Notes: a model not told the origin generated them from the letters alone. 64,000 bases of DNA from Serripes groenlandicus (GCA_031761405.1 JASEVX010000017.1:10745580-10809579); one strand, 5' to 3'; positions 43,780-55,209 are shown, numbered from the stretch's first letter. Made by a program: numbers and translations.

Positions 43780-43901
43780 GCTCTATCCCTCTGAGACGAG
43801 ATGTGTCGGACTGGATTAACCTGCGCGGACTACGCAGGCTGATCTGGCTCGATACATTACGCAGACTCCATAATGTTGGTTTGCTCGTGGAACGGCTCAT
43901 A
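43780..43901 (+). mobile_element. Family B MITE, right-half fragment
   Basis: CTCTATCCCTCTGAGACGAG to GGTTTGCTCGTGGAACGGCTCAT. Confidence 0.85.
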
Positions 43902-44276
43902 AATATTATATACACTACAGTTTTATTTTTCCTCAACTATTTCAAATCACAACGGAGTATCCCCCAAGTGAAGGATATCGCCTATATATATAGCGGTGTA
44001 TGTAAATACATATAGTCAATGCATGCGTACATTCATTACGAACAAAATGGAACTCTATAATCTTGCTAAACACGCATGAATTTCGTACTAATTTAATAGA
44101 TTTATATAATTCTACGAACATACATGAATTTAATATAATAATGTGGACACTGCAAACGTGCATGTATTTATTTCTTAGCAAGTTTGTGTAAAGGTGAAAC
44201 AACCCATATCCGTTTTTCAATACAAATATTTAAGTGAAATGAACCAAGACAATCTTCTAAGTTCTTTTTTACGGCG
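43902..44276. other. Unassigned AT-rich stretch
   Basis: No recognisable feature. Confidence 0.4.
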
Positions 44277-44505
44277 TTAACCCTTTCCCTCATATAGACG
44301 CTTTCTGACGCCTATGCAGCAGACGGCTTTTTGAAAACATAGTGACAAAAGAAGAATTTGCTCAAAACGAGCAATTTCTCCTTTTGCCACAATGTTTCCC
44401 ACTTTTAGTCATAGGTTACCATTCAGTTATAGAGAATTTCTATTTTTTGACAAAATATGTTCAAAGGCGTCTGCTGCATAATTGTCTTATGAGGGAAAGG
44501 GTTAA
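44277..44505 (+). mobile_element. Family A MITE, full length
   Basis: TTAA at 44277-44280 and 44502-44505, 229 bp, with CCCTTTCCCTCATATAG and CTTATGAGGGAAAGGG. Confidence 0.95.
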
Positions 44506-44561
44506 TTGATATGCAAGCAAAGCTTAGATTTAGACAGTGACTTTGTATGGGCTCACTTACT

Positions 44562-44774
44562 TACCCTTTCCCACATACAGTAATTCTGCAGCAGAAGATC
44601 TGGACAAAAAATTGGAACACCTCTATGAATGAAAAAATAATCATTGAATACAAATGAAAACATTGTGACAAAAGGTAAATAATGGTCATTATGAACAATT
44701 TCTCATTTTGTCAAATATTTTCAAAGTTATTTCGCCGTAGAGGCGTCGAACGTTGTCTGTATATGGGAAAGGGG
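44562..44774 (-). mobile_element. Family A MITE
   Basis: ACCCTTTCCCACATACAGTA to GTATATGGGAAAGGGG. Family E begins five bases later. Confidence 0.8.
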
Positions 44775-44778
44775 ATAT

Positions 44779-45024
44779 CGAGGGCTTGGCGTGAAACGGT
44801 TGTAACTAAAATTGGTAATTTTTTACCAAGGTTAATCACCTCGCCATAAAGTCTTTATAAGAGTTATATCATTTTTCTTGGTAAATAATGGAAATTTAGG
44901 TGCCATTGTTCGTTCTGAGCAATGGCACCTAAATTTGCATTGTTTACAAAAGGGTCGAAATTGCCCCTAAACCAGGGTTTTCAAAATAGGTTTTAAGTTA
45001 CAACTGTTTCACGCCAAGCCCTCG
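44779..45024. mobile_element. Family E MITE, full length
   Basis: CGAGGGCTTGGCGTGAAAC and GTTTCACGCCAAGCCCTCG, flanked by ATAT on both sides (44775-44778, 45025-45028). 246 bp. Confidence 0.95.
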
Positions 45025-45216
45025 ATATGTCACGTGATGTGTTGATGGTTCGCTTGTCATGAGTGGATTACTTTCGGTTTAAAACTGAAATTTAAAAAAA
45101 TAAATAAAATTGGGCATTTTTTGGTAAAGATTCACATTGTTTCGTCAATAAGAACATCTTCACTGTGATAAAACAAGCTTTTAATTGCCAATTTACGTCA
45201 AAACTTCCCGGGATCT

Positions 45217-45449
45217 TTAAACCTTTCCCTCATACGACAATTCTGCAGCAGACTACTTTGAACGTATTTCGTCAAAACATAGAAAATCTCCATAATTGAA
45301 TGGATAACCTATGACAAAAAGCGGAAAACATTGTGGCAAAAGGAGAAATTGCACGTTTTGTGCAATTTCTTCTTTTGTCACTATGTTTTCAAAACGCCGT
45401 CTGTTGCAGAGGCGTCAGAAAGCGTCTATATTATGAGGGAAAGGGTTAA
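45217..45449 (-). mobile_element. Family A MITE, full length
   Basis: TTAAACCTTTCCCTCATACG to TTATGAGGGAAAGGGTTAA. Core TTGCACGTTTTGTGCAA. Confidence 0.95.
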
Positions 45450-46242
45450 GGAAACATTGTTTCCATAGACCACAAGACCACATTTCGCAATACTTTTTTT
45501 TCCAAAAAAACATAGAGACTTCTTGTTGAGTTTTTGACTGCTAGCCGTTGACACGACCACTGACAAGGCTATAAGAGCGGGTCCATTGCGAAGGGTAAAA
45601 GTTGGAATTTCTGTACACTGTATGTTTCAGATTCCCATGTCCACCTGTTCAGTTTTATCAGAATCTACACATGTGACGGATTTTTTTTTTATCAAGCATA
45701 TGTAAGTAATATGTCAACAGTGTAGATCTTGATCAGACTGTTGTAAGGATGCACATACTTGTCTGGATCTACATTGTTCAGACAAAAGCCAACGTATACC
45801 TGTTCCCCTGGACGGGCTTAACTAAGTTGCGTGGGTGCTAAGTCTTGTGCCGGCTGTCAGGGGAATACAATAAATGTGTCTCTCAACTCGCGTGGCAGTC
45901 GCAATATCTCGCCCTGATTTCCAAGATCAGGTTCATGTCCCCTTACGGCGTAGTCCCCGACTTTTTCTCTAAGAAGAATAACAAATGCTTTATGTTGATA
46001 TTCTGTCTCATTTACAAAACATTCCATTTTTTTTTACCTTTTTTTGGAAAAGTCTGACTACGTATAGTGCATATACTGAACGAAAATACAACATTAATTA
46101 AATAAAAACCAATATTCAACGTCTTGATTAATGTCAGGTTTTTTTTGTTTGATAGTTTTTTATGTTATGTTCAACATTATACGATATACACCAAGGTACT
46201 CCTTTATACCACTGACCATTAACCAGCCATTTGCTGTTTACT
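45450..46242. other. Unassigned stretch
   Basis: No recognisable element. The 70-residue frame at 45845-46057 has no motif. Confidence 0.4.
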
Positions 46243-46385
46243 GTTGTATTGGTGTTTTACGCCATTTTCATCATTGTTTAAGTTATGTCACAGCGACAGA
46301 TCTCTTAAAGATAACCCCATGGTAAACTAATCAACACTAAGCTACCAGTCCACTCCATCATGACCGCCGCGAGCGAGGATCGGAC
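46243..46385 (-). mobile_element. S3 SINE, head truncated
   Basis: GTTGTATTGGTGTTTTACGCC tail, body CCCATGGTAAACTAATCAAC, GCACTCC-type region replaced by GTCCACTCCATCATGACC. Confidence 0.7.
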
Positions 46386-46475
46386 ATGATGAGCAATTTC
46401 TCCTTTGGCCACAACTTTGTCACTATGTTTTCAAAGTCCTCTGCTGCAGATGTGTTGTATGTGGGAAAGGGTTAA
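46386..46475 (+). mobile_element. Family A MITE, right end with internal deletion
   Basis: ATGATGAGCAATTTCTCC joins TTTGTCACTATGTTTTCAAAG and ends GGGAAAGGGTTAA. Confidence 0.8.
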
Positions 46476-46534
46476 TAGGAGTACCCGATACCCACTGAAC
46501 CTATCGCCATGTTATCACACAATGAACATCATAG

Positions 46535-46764
46535 TTAACCCTTTCCCTCATACGACAATTCTGCAGAAGACGACTTTGAACGTATTCTATCAAAACATAG
46601 AAAATCTCCATAATTGAATGGATAACCTCTGACAAAAAGTGGAAAACATTGTGGAAAAAGGAGAAATTGCACGTTTTGTGCAATTTCTTCTTTTGTCACT
46701 ATGTTTTCAAAAAGCCGTCTGCTGCAGAGGCGTCAGAAAGCGTCTATATGAGGGAAAGGGTTAA
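46535..46764 (-). mobile_element. Family A MITE, full length
   Basis: TTAA at 46535-46538 and 46761-46764, 230 bp, very like the copies at 34.1 and 45.2 kb. Confidence 0.95.
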
Positions 46765-46765
46765 A

Positions 46766-47110
46766 CCGTTCCAACATACGACAACTTTGAAGCAGAGGTC
46801 TTTGTAAAAAATACAACTAAAACACGTGCATTACTCTGTAATTTCCAGTTCACGTTTTGTCACGTTTAATCATGCTTTAGCCACGTTGTTCTACGTTTGC
46901 TTACGCTGTAGCCACGTTTCCCAACGATGCTAGACGTGGCGGCCAAAACGTGACACTGTACTGTGACTGGGGCATAACAGATATTTATATACTTATTTAT
47001 TACATATGAAAAAATTGTGGCAAAATAAGAAATTGCTCACAATGTTGTCAAAAGTCATCGGTTGCGGACCCTTCAAAATGGGTACGCTTCAAAATGGGTA
47101 CGCTTCAAAA
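46766..47110 (-). mobile_element. Family A MITE, interrupted and decayed
   Basis: CCGTTCCAACATACGACAAC to about 46815, then foreign DNA to about 47005, then AAAATTGTGGCAAAATAAG. Its end carries TTCAAAATGGGTACGC three times (47070-47115). Confidence 0.5.
46840..46970. repeat. CACGTT-rich inverted repeat
   Basis: GTTCACGTTTTGTCACG and GGCCAAAACGTGACAC close an imperfect inverted repeat. CACGTTG, TACGTTTGC, CACGTTTC recur inside. Confidence 0.6.
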
Positions 47111-47177
47111 TGGGTATTTTATTTCTTGGTTAATCATAACGACTCCTGGTGTTAATGACTATTTATATAATTTATGT

Positions 47178-47250
47178 GGAAGACAGTGGTGCAGTGGTAA
47201 AACGTCAGTCTCTCCTACCAAAGGTCCTGGGTTCGAGTCCCGTGACGAGC
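47178..47250 (+). other. tRNA-like sequence (SINE head or tRNA pseudogene)
   Basis: A box region GGTGCAGTGGTAAAACGTC and B box GGGTTCGAGTCCCG with a good T stem. Acceptor stem pairing is poor and no terminator T run follows closely. Related to 26.01 and 63.41 kb. Confidence 0.6.
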
Positions 47251-48172
47251 TTGTTCCGCCTTTTTAAAGTTTTCAGGAAGCAGACATCGAAACGTGATTA
47301 ATATAAGCTGAAACCTTGTTTGGTTGGCAATCGATGACACATAAATGAGTTGAAACTTAATCTAAAACATGTATTTATATATGTGAAAGAATCCGACACC
47401 AATTTGACTTTAATTGTATTTAACATCAGGCAAAGTGAATGGATATCTGAAGGAATGTATTTTATAATTGGCTTAGTTTGAAATTTCGTTCTTCCCCAAA
47501 TGTCGACATGTAGTTGTGCTATACATGTACGAGTATATACCTTTGACCGGTAAAGATGGCTTGCACACCAGTAGCTGCAATATTAATGTATATATGTATA
47601 TGTATATATATACACCCCAAACTATATGTGTATGTAAGTGTATATGTATATACAATACACTACAATACAATATATATGCGCGTTTGTTTATGTTTGTTTG
47701 TTTGTATGTATGTGTTTGTATATGTATAAATCGCCCAACTATATTTGAATGTTAGTTTATCTGTATACGTACCATATTATATATAAACACATTTGTTTGT
47801 TAATGTTTGTATGTATGTGTTTGTATATGTATATACTTATGCGCATGTACTTGTATGCATGTACGTAAATATCCTTTTATAGTTCTACATTTGAAATTTC
47901 TGCATACAATTTCGTTTTTGATGTATTTTTGCTTAAACGTTTTTGGACATATAAGATAGATACTTAAATTCTTTATAATATCGCACTGAACGATTCATTT
48001 CTAGTACTGGCATGTGCTGGGGAATGACTTTAAACAATAGCAATCAAGTGTTCAGATTTTTAATGTATTGAATATATGCAATTTGTATCTTAGTACACGT
48101 TCTGTACTTGTGTGAGGGAAAAACTTGATATCGCTATTGAAGGCATTACAGAAAAGAGTTGTCTAATTATTC
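47251..48172. other. Unassigned AT-rich stretch with TATG/TATATG microsatellites
   Basis: 47580-47850 is TATATGTATATGTAT-like low-complexity DNA. The 65-79 residue frames here reflect that composition. Confidence 0.5.
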
Positions 48173-48335
48173 GTGTTTTGTTTGGCGTTTTACGCCGTTT
48201 CAACATTACTTCAGTTATATATCATACTCCTGATCCCTTGGAAGACAAACCAGTGATAGGCTAGAAAATGCGCCTTGACAAAGGGCACTCTTTCATGACA
48301 GCCGCGACTTGGGAATAAACCCGGTATTGTGTGAA
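48173..48335 (-). mobile_element. S3 SINE, diverged
   Basis: GTTTGGCGTTTTACGCCGTT tail, body AGACAAACCAGTGATAGGC, AAAGGGCACTCTTTCATGAC. Head incomplete. Confidence 0.7.
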
Positions 48336-48999
48336 AGACATAACTCAACATGTACATTTCCTTTTCCATTCTGTTTCCTTCTCATCCTCAAAATTACGCC
48401 ACGCATGTCTTCAGACCTTTGATCGGTATTATATATGTTCTTCTTACTACCCATATATCACTATGTACCAAGAACAACATATAATATATACTTAACAGCT
48501 TGTTGAAGCAATAATTAACGCGAAGAGAAAACATGTTAATATTTTAAAGAAAACACGCCTAAGTCCAGACTTCTGAAGATTTATGCGGTGTGTTTAACAT
48601 GACCACATAAAAGCAAAGGCGTACATTTAATTTGAAAAGAGGTTTGATCTTTGACCGAAGTTAAACTTCCCCATATTCAGTACAAACGCTACAAATTAAG
48701 GGGAATTTAAACCATTAAACGTTTGTTTTAACTATTTCTTAGAAAATGAACTTGCTTACGTGTCTTGTGATAGCTGCTTTTTCCATGATATGATTTACTC
48801 ATAAACCCTTTTATAATACTTCAATATAACAGAATGAAAAAGTCGGATAACATTTTGTATGCTGTATAACATTCAAATGAAAAGGAGAAAGTAATCATTA
48901 TGAGGTATTCTCCTATTTTCCCTGCAATGTTTTCGAAACGTTTTCTGTCGCAGAAGTGTTGAAAACCTAAGAGTTATCTGAATCGTAGACATATGGTTT
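48336..48999. other. Unassigned stretch with a weak family A remnant
   Basis: 48870-48990 keeps parts of the family A core (AAAAGGAGAAAGTAATC, CAATGTTTTCGAAACG). The rest is unrecognised. Confidence 0.4.
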
Positions 49000-49178
49000 A
49001 CCCTTTCCACTTACTGTTGCCATTTGACGCCTCGTTTTGGTGAGCAAATTCTCCTTTTGCCACAATGTTTTCAAGTCAATTAGAAATTAAACTTTTAGTT
49101 ATTAAAGCTATCCACAATTGTGTCGTGATGTTTTAAAAGGCGTCTGCTGAACATTTGCTGTACGTGGGAAATGGTTAA
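49000..49178 (+). mobile_element. Family A MITE with left-side deletion
   Basis: TACCCTTTCCACTTACTG, short left arm, core CTCCTTTTGCCACAATG, end TACGTGGGAAATGGTTAA. Confidence 0.75.
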
Positions 49179-49212
49179 GAAGAGCGATTTTCACCAGTAT
49201 AATATAATACTT

Positions 49213-49468
49213 CAGCCATTCTACGAGAAAACCAACAGTGTGGACTCTGCGTCAAGTATCAACTAGGATCAATCTAAGCATGCCACGCAGGCTCACCCGG
49301 GCGGACACTTTCCGCCTCCTATGGATTTTCTGTTTCAAGAATCATTACTCTATACCTCTAACCCGTTGAGCCGGAATGTATCGGATTTGATTAGTCTGCG
49401 AAGGCTGATCCGGGTCGATACATTACGCAGAGTCCATAATGTTGGTTGTTTTCTCATGGAACGGCTCA
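49213..49468 (+). mobile_element. Family B MITE
   Basis: CAGCCATTCTACGAGAAAACC to GTTTTCTCATGGAACGGCTC. About 10 bp are missing near GATTAGTCTGCGAAGG. Confidence 0.85.
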
Positions 49469-49510
49469 CTTGTCCTTTCCGAAACAGGCAAGGCACTTAA
49501 GAAATGTCCT

Positions 49511-49740
49511 TCAACCCTTTCACACGTACAACTTACCTTAATACGAATTTAAATACAACGGAGAGGAACTTTGGAAACTGTCTTTAATGAAAGTATCATT
49601 ATTAAATATAGTTGCAAACATTGTGGCAAATGAAGACATTTCCAATCATTAGCAATTACTCCATTTGCCACAGTATTGATAAAAGTCGTCTGTCGTAGAG
49701 GCAGGGTTCAAAAATGTCCTTTAATGTTGGGTTATGTTAA
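49511..49740 (-). mobile_element. Family A MITE, diverged
   Basis: TTCAACCCTTTCACACGTAC to TTAATGTTGGGTTATGTTAA. Confidence 0.65.
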
Positions 49741-50226
49741 TTTCTTTACGAGGACAAGTTTTAGTTGTAAATATGACAAAACAAGAGTTTGTAAGAGTGG
49801 GAGGATATGATGGCTACACGTTATAATGTAACAATGTCGCTGCTTTTTGGGTAAATACCTAGTTCCGTTCAGATACTTGCAGACAAGCATACAATTCAAA
49901 TGCAGATTTTAAAAAAGATGCAGTTTAATATATTTCACGTATCCATTAAATCGAATTTCATGTACGGTGACACATGTCGACTGTTTCCGTTTTTATATGA
50001 AACAAATCAGCGGATCTTCGCGTTATATTTCACAATATCTATACCAGCAATAAGCGAAAAGAGTAATGAAATTAACAGTAAGGCCGATTGTTTCACCTTT
50101 ATTAAATCGTGAGAAAATGTTTTAATTATTTTATTGTTTTTATTTAAATAATTGTTCTAAATAGATACTGGCTTACGTAGCACTTTCGAGCTGCGTCATG
50201 CGAATGTGGGTTGATTTCATGTATGC
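49741..50226. other. Unassigned AT-rich stretch
   Basis: No recognisable feature. The 70-residue frame at 49900-50112 has no motif. Confidence 0.4.
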
Positions 50227-50445
50227 TTAACCCTTCCCACCTGCAGACGCATTCGGACGCATTTGCAGCGGACGACTTTTGAAAACATTGTGGCACAAGG
50301 AGAAATTGCTCATGATGAGCAATTTCCCCTTTTGCCATAATGTTTTCAACTCGATTTATTGATGAAACTCTCATTTATGGAGATATTTCACATATTTGCC
50401 AATATGTTTTCAAAGTCGTCTGCTGAAGAATTGTCACGCTCGCAT
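50227..50445 (+). mobile_element. Family A MITE, right end lost
   Basis: TTAACCCTTCCCACCTGCAG through core GCTCATGATGAGCAATTTCC to CGTCTGCTGAAGAATTGTC. The GGGAAAGGG is replaced. Confidence 0.85.
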
Positions 50446-50963
50446 GCTATAGTATTTGAAACATATGTTGATTCAAATTAATTTGTGCTGATGCATGTTC
50501 ATTAGTGTTTATTTAAAGGTTTACAATTCTGGTCAGCCTGTGTGAACTGGAAAGGTAATTTGATCCATAGGCACTCGGTCACAGATATGTACGACTACCC
50601 CTCTGTGATCTCAGACTATCAGCCGTGACCGGTCCGACAGATATATCAGACGTGAGTAGTATAGCATACTCTGGACATATGTACACCCATATTAATACTT
50701 ACATATACATATATACATACACAAATATACCCATATGCTTACATACACATACATATCCTCATACATATATACCGCTGATGATAGTCGGTGGGTAATCGTT
50801 TCTACCGCCGTGCGTTTGATTTGAGCCTGCATAAGTCGTAAATGTTTGACAAACTGTTTTACACAAATCATCGCTAGCCAATGGTTCTTCGTATATATCA
50901 CATTCCCATACGTACTGATGTGATTATAACGAACAAAGTACCATTGACTGGCAAAGATGTCGA
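50446..50963. other. Unassigned stretch with ACATATACATA-type low complexity
   Basis: 50675-50775 is TATACA-rich. Nothing else recognised. Confidence 0.4.
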
Positions 50964-51136
50964 GGCTTTCCCACGTGCGACAAATATGCAACAGACGACT
51001 TTGAAAACATGTAGGCAAAGTATGGAAAATAAATCGTATAAATTATGAGCTATTTCTTCTTTTGCCCTTTTTGTTTTCAAAGGTCTACTGCTGCAGTTGC
51101 GTAAAAATGCGTCTGCAGGTGAGACCGAGTTAAACA
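50964..51136 (-). mobile_element. Family A MITE with internal deletion
   Basis: AGGCTTTCCCACGTGCGACA to GTGAGACCGAGTTAA. Confidence 0.7.
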
Positions 51137-51235
51137 TGTCGTAAGAAAAGGGTTGATTGATCTTTGGCTCACTTCAGCTCGTTGCAGACACATTGTCAAA
51201 GCCGTATGTTATCAATATCTATGGGGTCCTGCGTC

Positions 51236-51800
51236 AGCATATTTCTCCGACAGATGAAATAAAGTGTGATAACTCCCATTTCCGACAGACGAAATAAAGT
51301 GTGATAACTCCCATTTCCGACAGACGAAATAAAGTGTGATAACTCCCTCTTCCGATATACGAAATAAACTGTGATTACTCCTTCTTCCGACATACGAAAT
51401 AAAGTGTGATAACTCCCACTTCATACAGACGAAATAAAGTGTGATAACTCCCACTTCCGACAGACGAAATAAAGTGTGATAACTCCCACTTCCGACAGAT
51501 GAACTCAAGTGTGATAACTCCCACTTCTCACAGGAGAAACAAAGTGTGGTAACTCACCCTTCCGACAGACAAAATAAAGTGCAATAACTCACACTTCTGA
51601 AAGACGAAAAAAGTGTGATAATTCGGCAATTACCACTTACGAAAGACGAAATAAAATATGATAAATTCCTCTTCTAAGAGACGGAACATAGTTTGACAAT
51701 GCCAACCTCCGACAGACATAATAAATTGGGAAACATTCTACTGCCAACAGATGACATATAATTTGGTAATTCTTACTTTCGACAGGGCGAAATAAAGATT
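51236..51800 (-). repeat. 35-bp tandem repeat, about 16 units, decaying to the right
   Basis: Unit GACGAAATAAAGTGTGATAA then CTCCCACTTCCGACA. Units at 51245-51500 are nearly identical. From about 51530 rightwards they accumulate substitutions until they are barely recognisable near 51790. Confidence 0.95.
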
Positions 51801-51980
51801 TCCACTGCACTTTCGTAGACCCAGCAAGGTTGTTGTGGATATGACTGTCCAAATTATAAGCGACAGCTGTCCGTCCAGAGTTATAGTATCCAATATCTAA
51901 AACGGACTTAGCGACATCATTCCTCAACACGGTGGTGGATGTTTTCATGTTTTACAAAATATCAACTTACCCTATAAATT

Positions 51981-52208
51981 TAAACCCTTTCCCCCATACA
52001 GAAAATCTGCAGTAGACGACTTTGAAAATGTCTACTAAAAAATATGGAAAATCTCTATAATTGTAGGTATAATTACTGAAAAAAGTTGAAAACATTGTGG
52101 CAAATAGAGAAATTGCTCGTTTTGTGCAATTTCTTCGTTTGTTACAGTGTTTTCAAAATATGTCTGCTGCAAAGGGGTCAGACAGAGTCTTTATGTTGGA
52201 AAGGGTTA
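51981..52208 (-). mobile_element. Family A MITE, full length
   Basis: TAAACCCTTTCCCCCATAC to GTTGGAAAGGGTTAG. Confidence 0.9.
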
Positions 52209-52472
52209 GACTACATGAAAATAATACCTGAAGTACATCTTCATATATATTATATATAATGTCTTTTTAAAACGTCACCCTTATTAGTGATAGGGGAGGG
52301 GTGGAGACATTTGTCGGGCATTACGATTAGCATATTGACGTAAACTTTGCATATAACTAATGGGGCTAAAGTTCTCTAGTAAATATATATATCTAGGACT
52401 ACATGACATATAGACAGACAGTGAATGCTCTTATGAGACTATGCGTCTGTACAAGTTCTCCCGAGTCTTCAC

Positions 52473-53490
52473 AGTACGCAAGACGCAGTACGCAAGACGC
52501 AGTACGCAAGACGCAGTACGCAAGACGCAGTACGAAAGACAGTACGCAATATGCAGTACGCAATACGCAAGGCGCAGTACGTAATACGCAGTACGCAATA
52601 CGCAGTACTCAAGACGGCAGTACGCAAGACAGCAGTACGCAGGACACATTGCGATGTACGGAAGACACAGTACGCAAGACGCATAACGCAGGACACAGTG
52701 CGTAAGACGCATTACGCAATACGCAGTACGCAAGATGCCGTACACAAGACACAGTACGCAAGACGCAGAACGCAGGACATATTACGTAAGGCGCAGTACA
52801 TAAATACGCAGTACGCAAGACGCAGTACGCAATATGTAGCACTCAATACGAAGTACGCAAGACGCCGTACGCAAGACGCAGAACGCAGGACACAGTTCGC
52901 AAGACCCAGTACGTAAGACGCAGTACGTAAAACGCAGTACGCAAGACGCAGCACGACAGTACGCAATATTCTGTACGTAAGACGCAGTACGAAAGACGCC
53001 GTACGCAAGACGCAGTGTGCAAGACGCAAGATGCAGTACGCAGGCCACATTACCCAAGACTCTGTACGCAAGACGCAGTACGCAAGAGACAGTACGCAAG
53101 ATTCTGTACGTAAGACGCAGTACGAAAGACGCCGTACGCAAGACGCAGTGTGCAAGACGCAATATGCAGTACGCAGGCCACATTACCCAAGACTCTGTAC
53201 GCAAGACGCAGTACGCAAGAGACAGTACGCAAGACTCTGTACGAAAGACGCTGTACGCAAGACGCAGTACGCAAGACGCAATATGCAGTACGCAAGACGC
53301 AGTACGTTGTACGCAGTACGCTGTACGCAAGACGCAGTACGAAAGACGCAGTACGCAAGACGCAATACGCAGTACGCAAGGCGCTGTACGCAAGACACAG
53401 TACGCAAGGCGCAGTACGCAAGACACAGTACGCAATACGACAGTACTCAGTACGCAAGACAGCAGTACGCAAGACACAGTACGCAAGGCG
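52473..53490 (+). repeat. 14-bp tandem repeat with a 133-bp higher-order period
   Basis: Basic unit AGTACGCAAGACGC, about 73 copies. ATTCTGTACGTAAGACGC at 52968 and 53101 and ACTCTGTACGAAAGACGC at 53234 mark blocks of 133 bp. The blocks share ACATTACCCAAGACTCTG. Because 14 is not a multiple of three and the unit lacks stops, long open frames appear on both strands. Confidence 0.95.
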
Positions 53491-53570
53491 TTTGAAAAAG
53501 ATCTCTTGACAATTAGCGTAGCCTACAATCAATGTTGACGACATTGTAACTTTAAATGATAACGACCCGG

Positions 53571-53862
53571 AGAGATGATTGATTGATAGATTGGTGTTTA
53601 ATGCCGTTGCCAACAATATTTAAGTTATATCACGGCAGCCAGTTTCCCGAGTTTCTCACACCTGTACTGCACACAACATTCTTCCCAGTAACTGGCTACC
53701 GTCCCACATATACTTTTACAGTTTAGTCTATTGGTGGACGACGAATGACGCTAGTCACAATGAATGTTGTCAATCATTAGAAATAATGAACGCATGAACC
53801 AGGGTTCGAACTCACGACTCCTCGGTTGAGAGCCTTCATCATTACTGACTCAGCTATCGAGA
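53571..53862 (-). mobile_element. S2 SINE, complete
   Basis: GATGATTGATTGATAGATTGG tail, TGCACACAACATTCTTCCC body. The head on the minus strand has B box GAGTTCGAACCCTGG and TAGCTGAGTCAG. Confidence 0.85.
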
Positions 53863-53935
53863 TTCAAACAACTGGAGAGGCAATAAGACCACAAATCGAC
53901 AACTGCAGTTGATACATTTTGTGAAAACTGCTACA

Positions 53936-54085
53936 ATTCTCTAGATAAGTAGAGTATTTAACATCCTTTAAATCCTTATTTGACCTTCAAACCCTATGTT
54001 TTGGGTACTCGAAACAATCGTCTCAGTTACACGATTCTTTTGAATACCCACAACATAGGGTTTGGATGACACCTCCCTTTCGGGT
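53936..54085. mobile_element. Family D hairpin MITE, copy 7
   Basis: ATTCTCTAGATAAGTAGAG at the left, central hairpin ACCCTATGTTTTGGGTACTC / GAATACCCACAACATAGGGT with several mismatches. Right outer end lost. Confidence 0.8.
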
Positions 54086-54612
54086 TTTCTACTGCTATCT
54101 TCAAGCTACCCAGTTGCTGCGAATGAGGACTTACTCATACTATCAGTTGTATTAGACGTAAACAACATACATATACTATTCAATGTTTAAAACAAGACGA
54201 ATTTTGATGCAGAGCATCAAAGACGCCGCGCATGATTTTGAAGCATGACTTAAAGGAAGCAGATGTAGTTCAGTACATTTAAATAACGTGTGAAAACAGA
54301 CAGGATGTAAATATTTCGAACAAGAAGGCCAAATGTCCCTTTATCATAACCAAGAAGGCCAAGATGCGCCTATATTGCTCACCTGGCTACCATAGCCTAT
54401 AATAAAAGGTTACCCATACAAGCTGAAGTTTCTTAATTTTTTACCAATAAACGGTTTCAAATGTGCTCTAACTAGATCAGTTAGATAAAAAAATCACAAA
54501 GGTGCTTAAATATTAACATTGAATGCATCTAGTTATAAGTTAAGTGTGACACAAGCTTTGGAATGAGAGGGGGAAGTCTATTCTCCTTCCAGTTTATCAG
54601 AAGTATCATAAC
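54086..54612. other. Mostly unassigned, with a fragment of the next repeat
   Basis: 54318-54440 (AACCAAGAAGGCCAAGATG, TATTGCTCACCTGGCTACC) looks like a partial, older copy of the repeat that follows. Confidence 0.4.
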
Positions 54613-55209
54613 AACAAGAGGCCCAAGAGGGCCAGTATCGCTCCACTGCCATTTGGCAAAAATTAAATCTCCAAACAGCCCCGCCCCCTGGTTGCCATGT
54701 GTTTTGACCAATCAACATGGCTTGAAGGAATCTGATAGAGGGTCACCCCATGTTCTACAAAATGATTTGAAAATCTGCCCAACACTTTTGGAGAAGAAGA
54801 TTTTTTAAGTTTTCACTATAGCCATATTATAAGGCAAAAATAGCCCCGCCCCCTGGCGGCCATAGTTTTTTCGACCAATCAACTTGGCTCGAACGGAGGA
54901 GAAGAAGAATTTTTAAGTTTTCACTATTTTTTTCTTTCGATTTCCATGGAAACCAGAATTTTGCATGGATCCTAAACAGTTTGAGGAACTTAGCAGAGGA
55001 CATTAAGAGGATGCTTCCTATGAAGTTTCATCCTAATTGGCCAAGTGGTTAGGTAGGAGAAATCTTTTGAAGCAAAACGTTTATGGACGGTCGGACGGAC
55101 GCATGCAATCACGCAATCACGCACTCACGCACGGACGAACGCACGAACGCAGGACGGACAATTCCCTATGACATAAGCTCGACTGGCTTTCAGCCAGTGG
55201 AGCTAAAAA
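54613..55209 (+). mobile_element. Dispersed non-coding repeat with CCCCGCCCCCTGG blocks
   Basis: Starts CAACAAGAGGCCCAAGAGGG and ATCGCTCCACTGCC, ends AGCCAGTGGAGCTAAAAA, so the ends are short inverses. AGCCCCGCCCCCTGG with CCAATCAAC occurs at 54677 and 54842, 165 bp apart. A GGACGGACGCATGCAATCACG-type stretch precedes the end. Such repeats are common in bivalves, from memory. The class is unknown. Confidence 0.65.

Noticed and set aside
52403..53616. Overlapping open frames of 75-234 codons on both strands
   Set aside because: They come from the 14-bp repeat, open in several frames on each strand, with no domain or start context.
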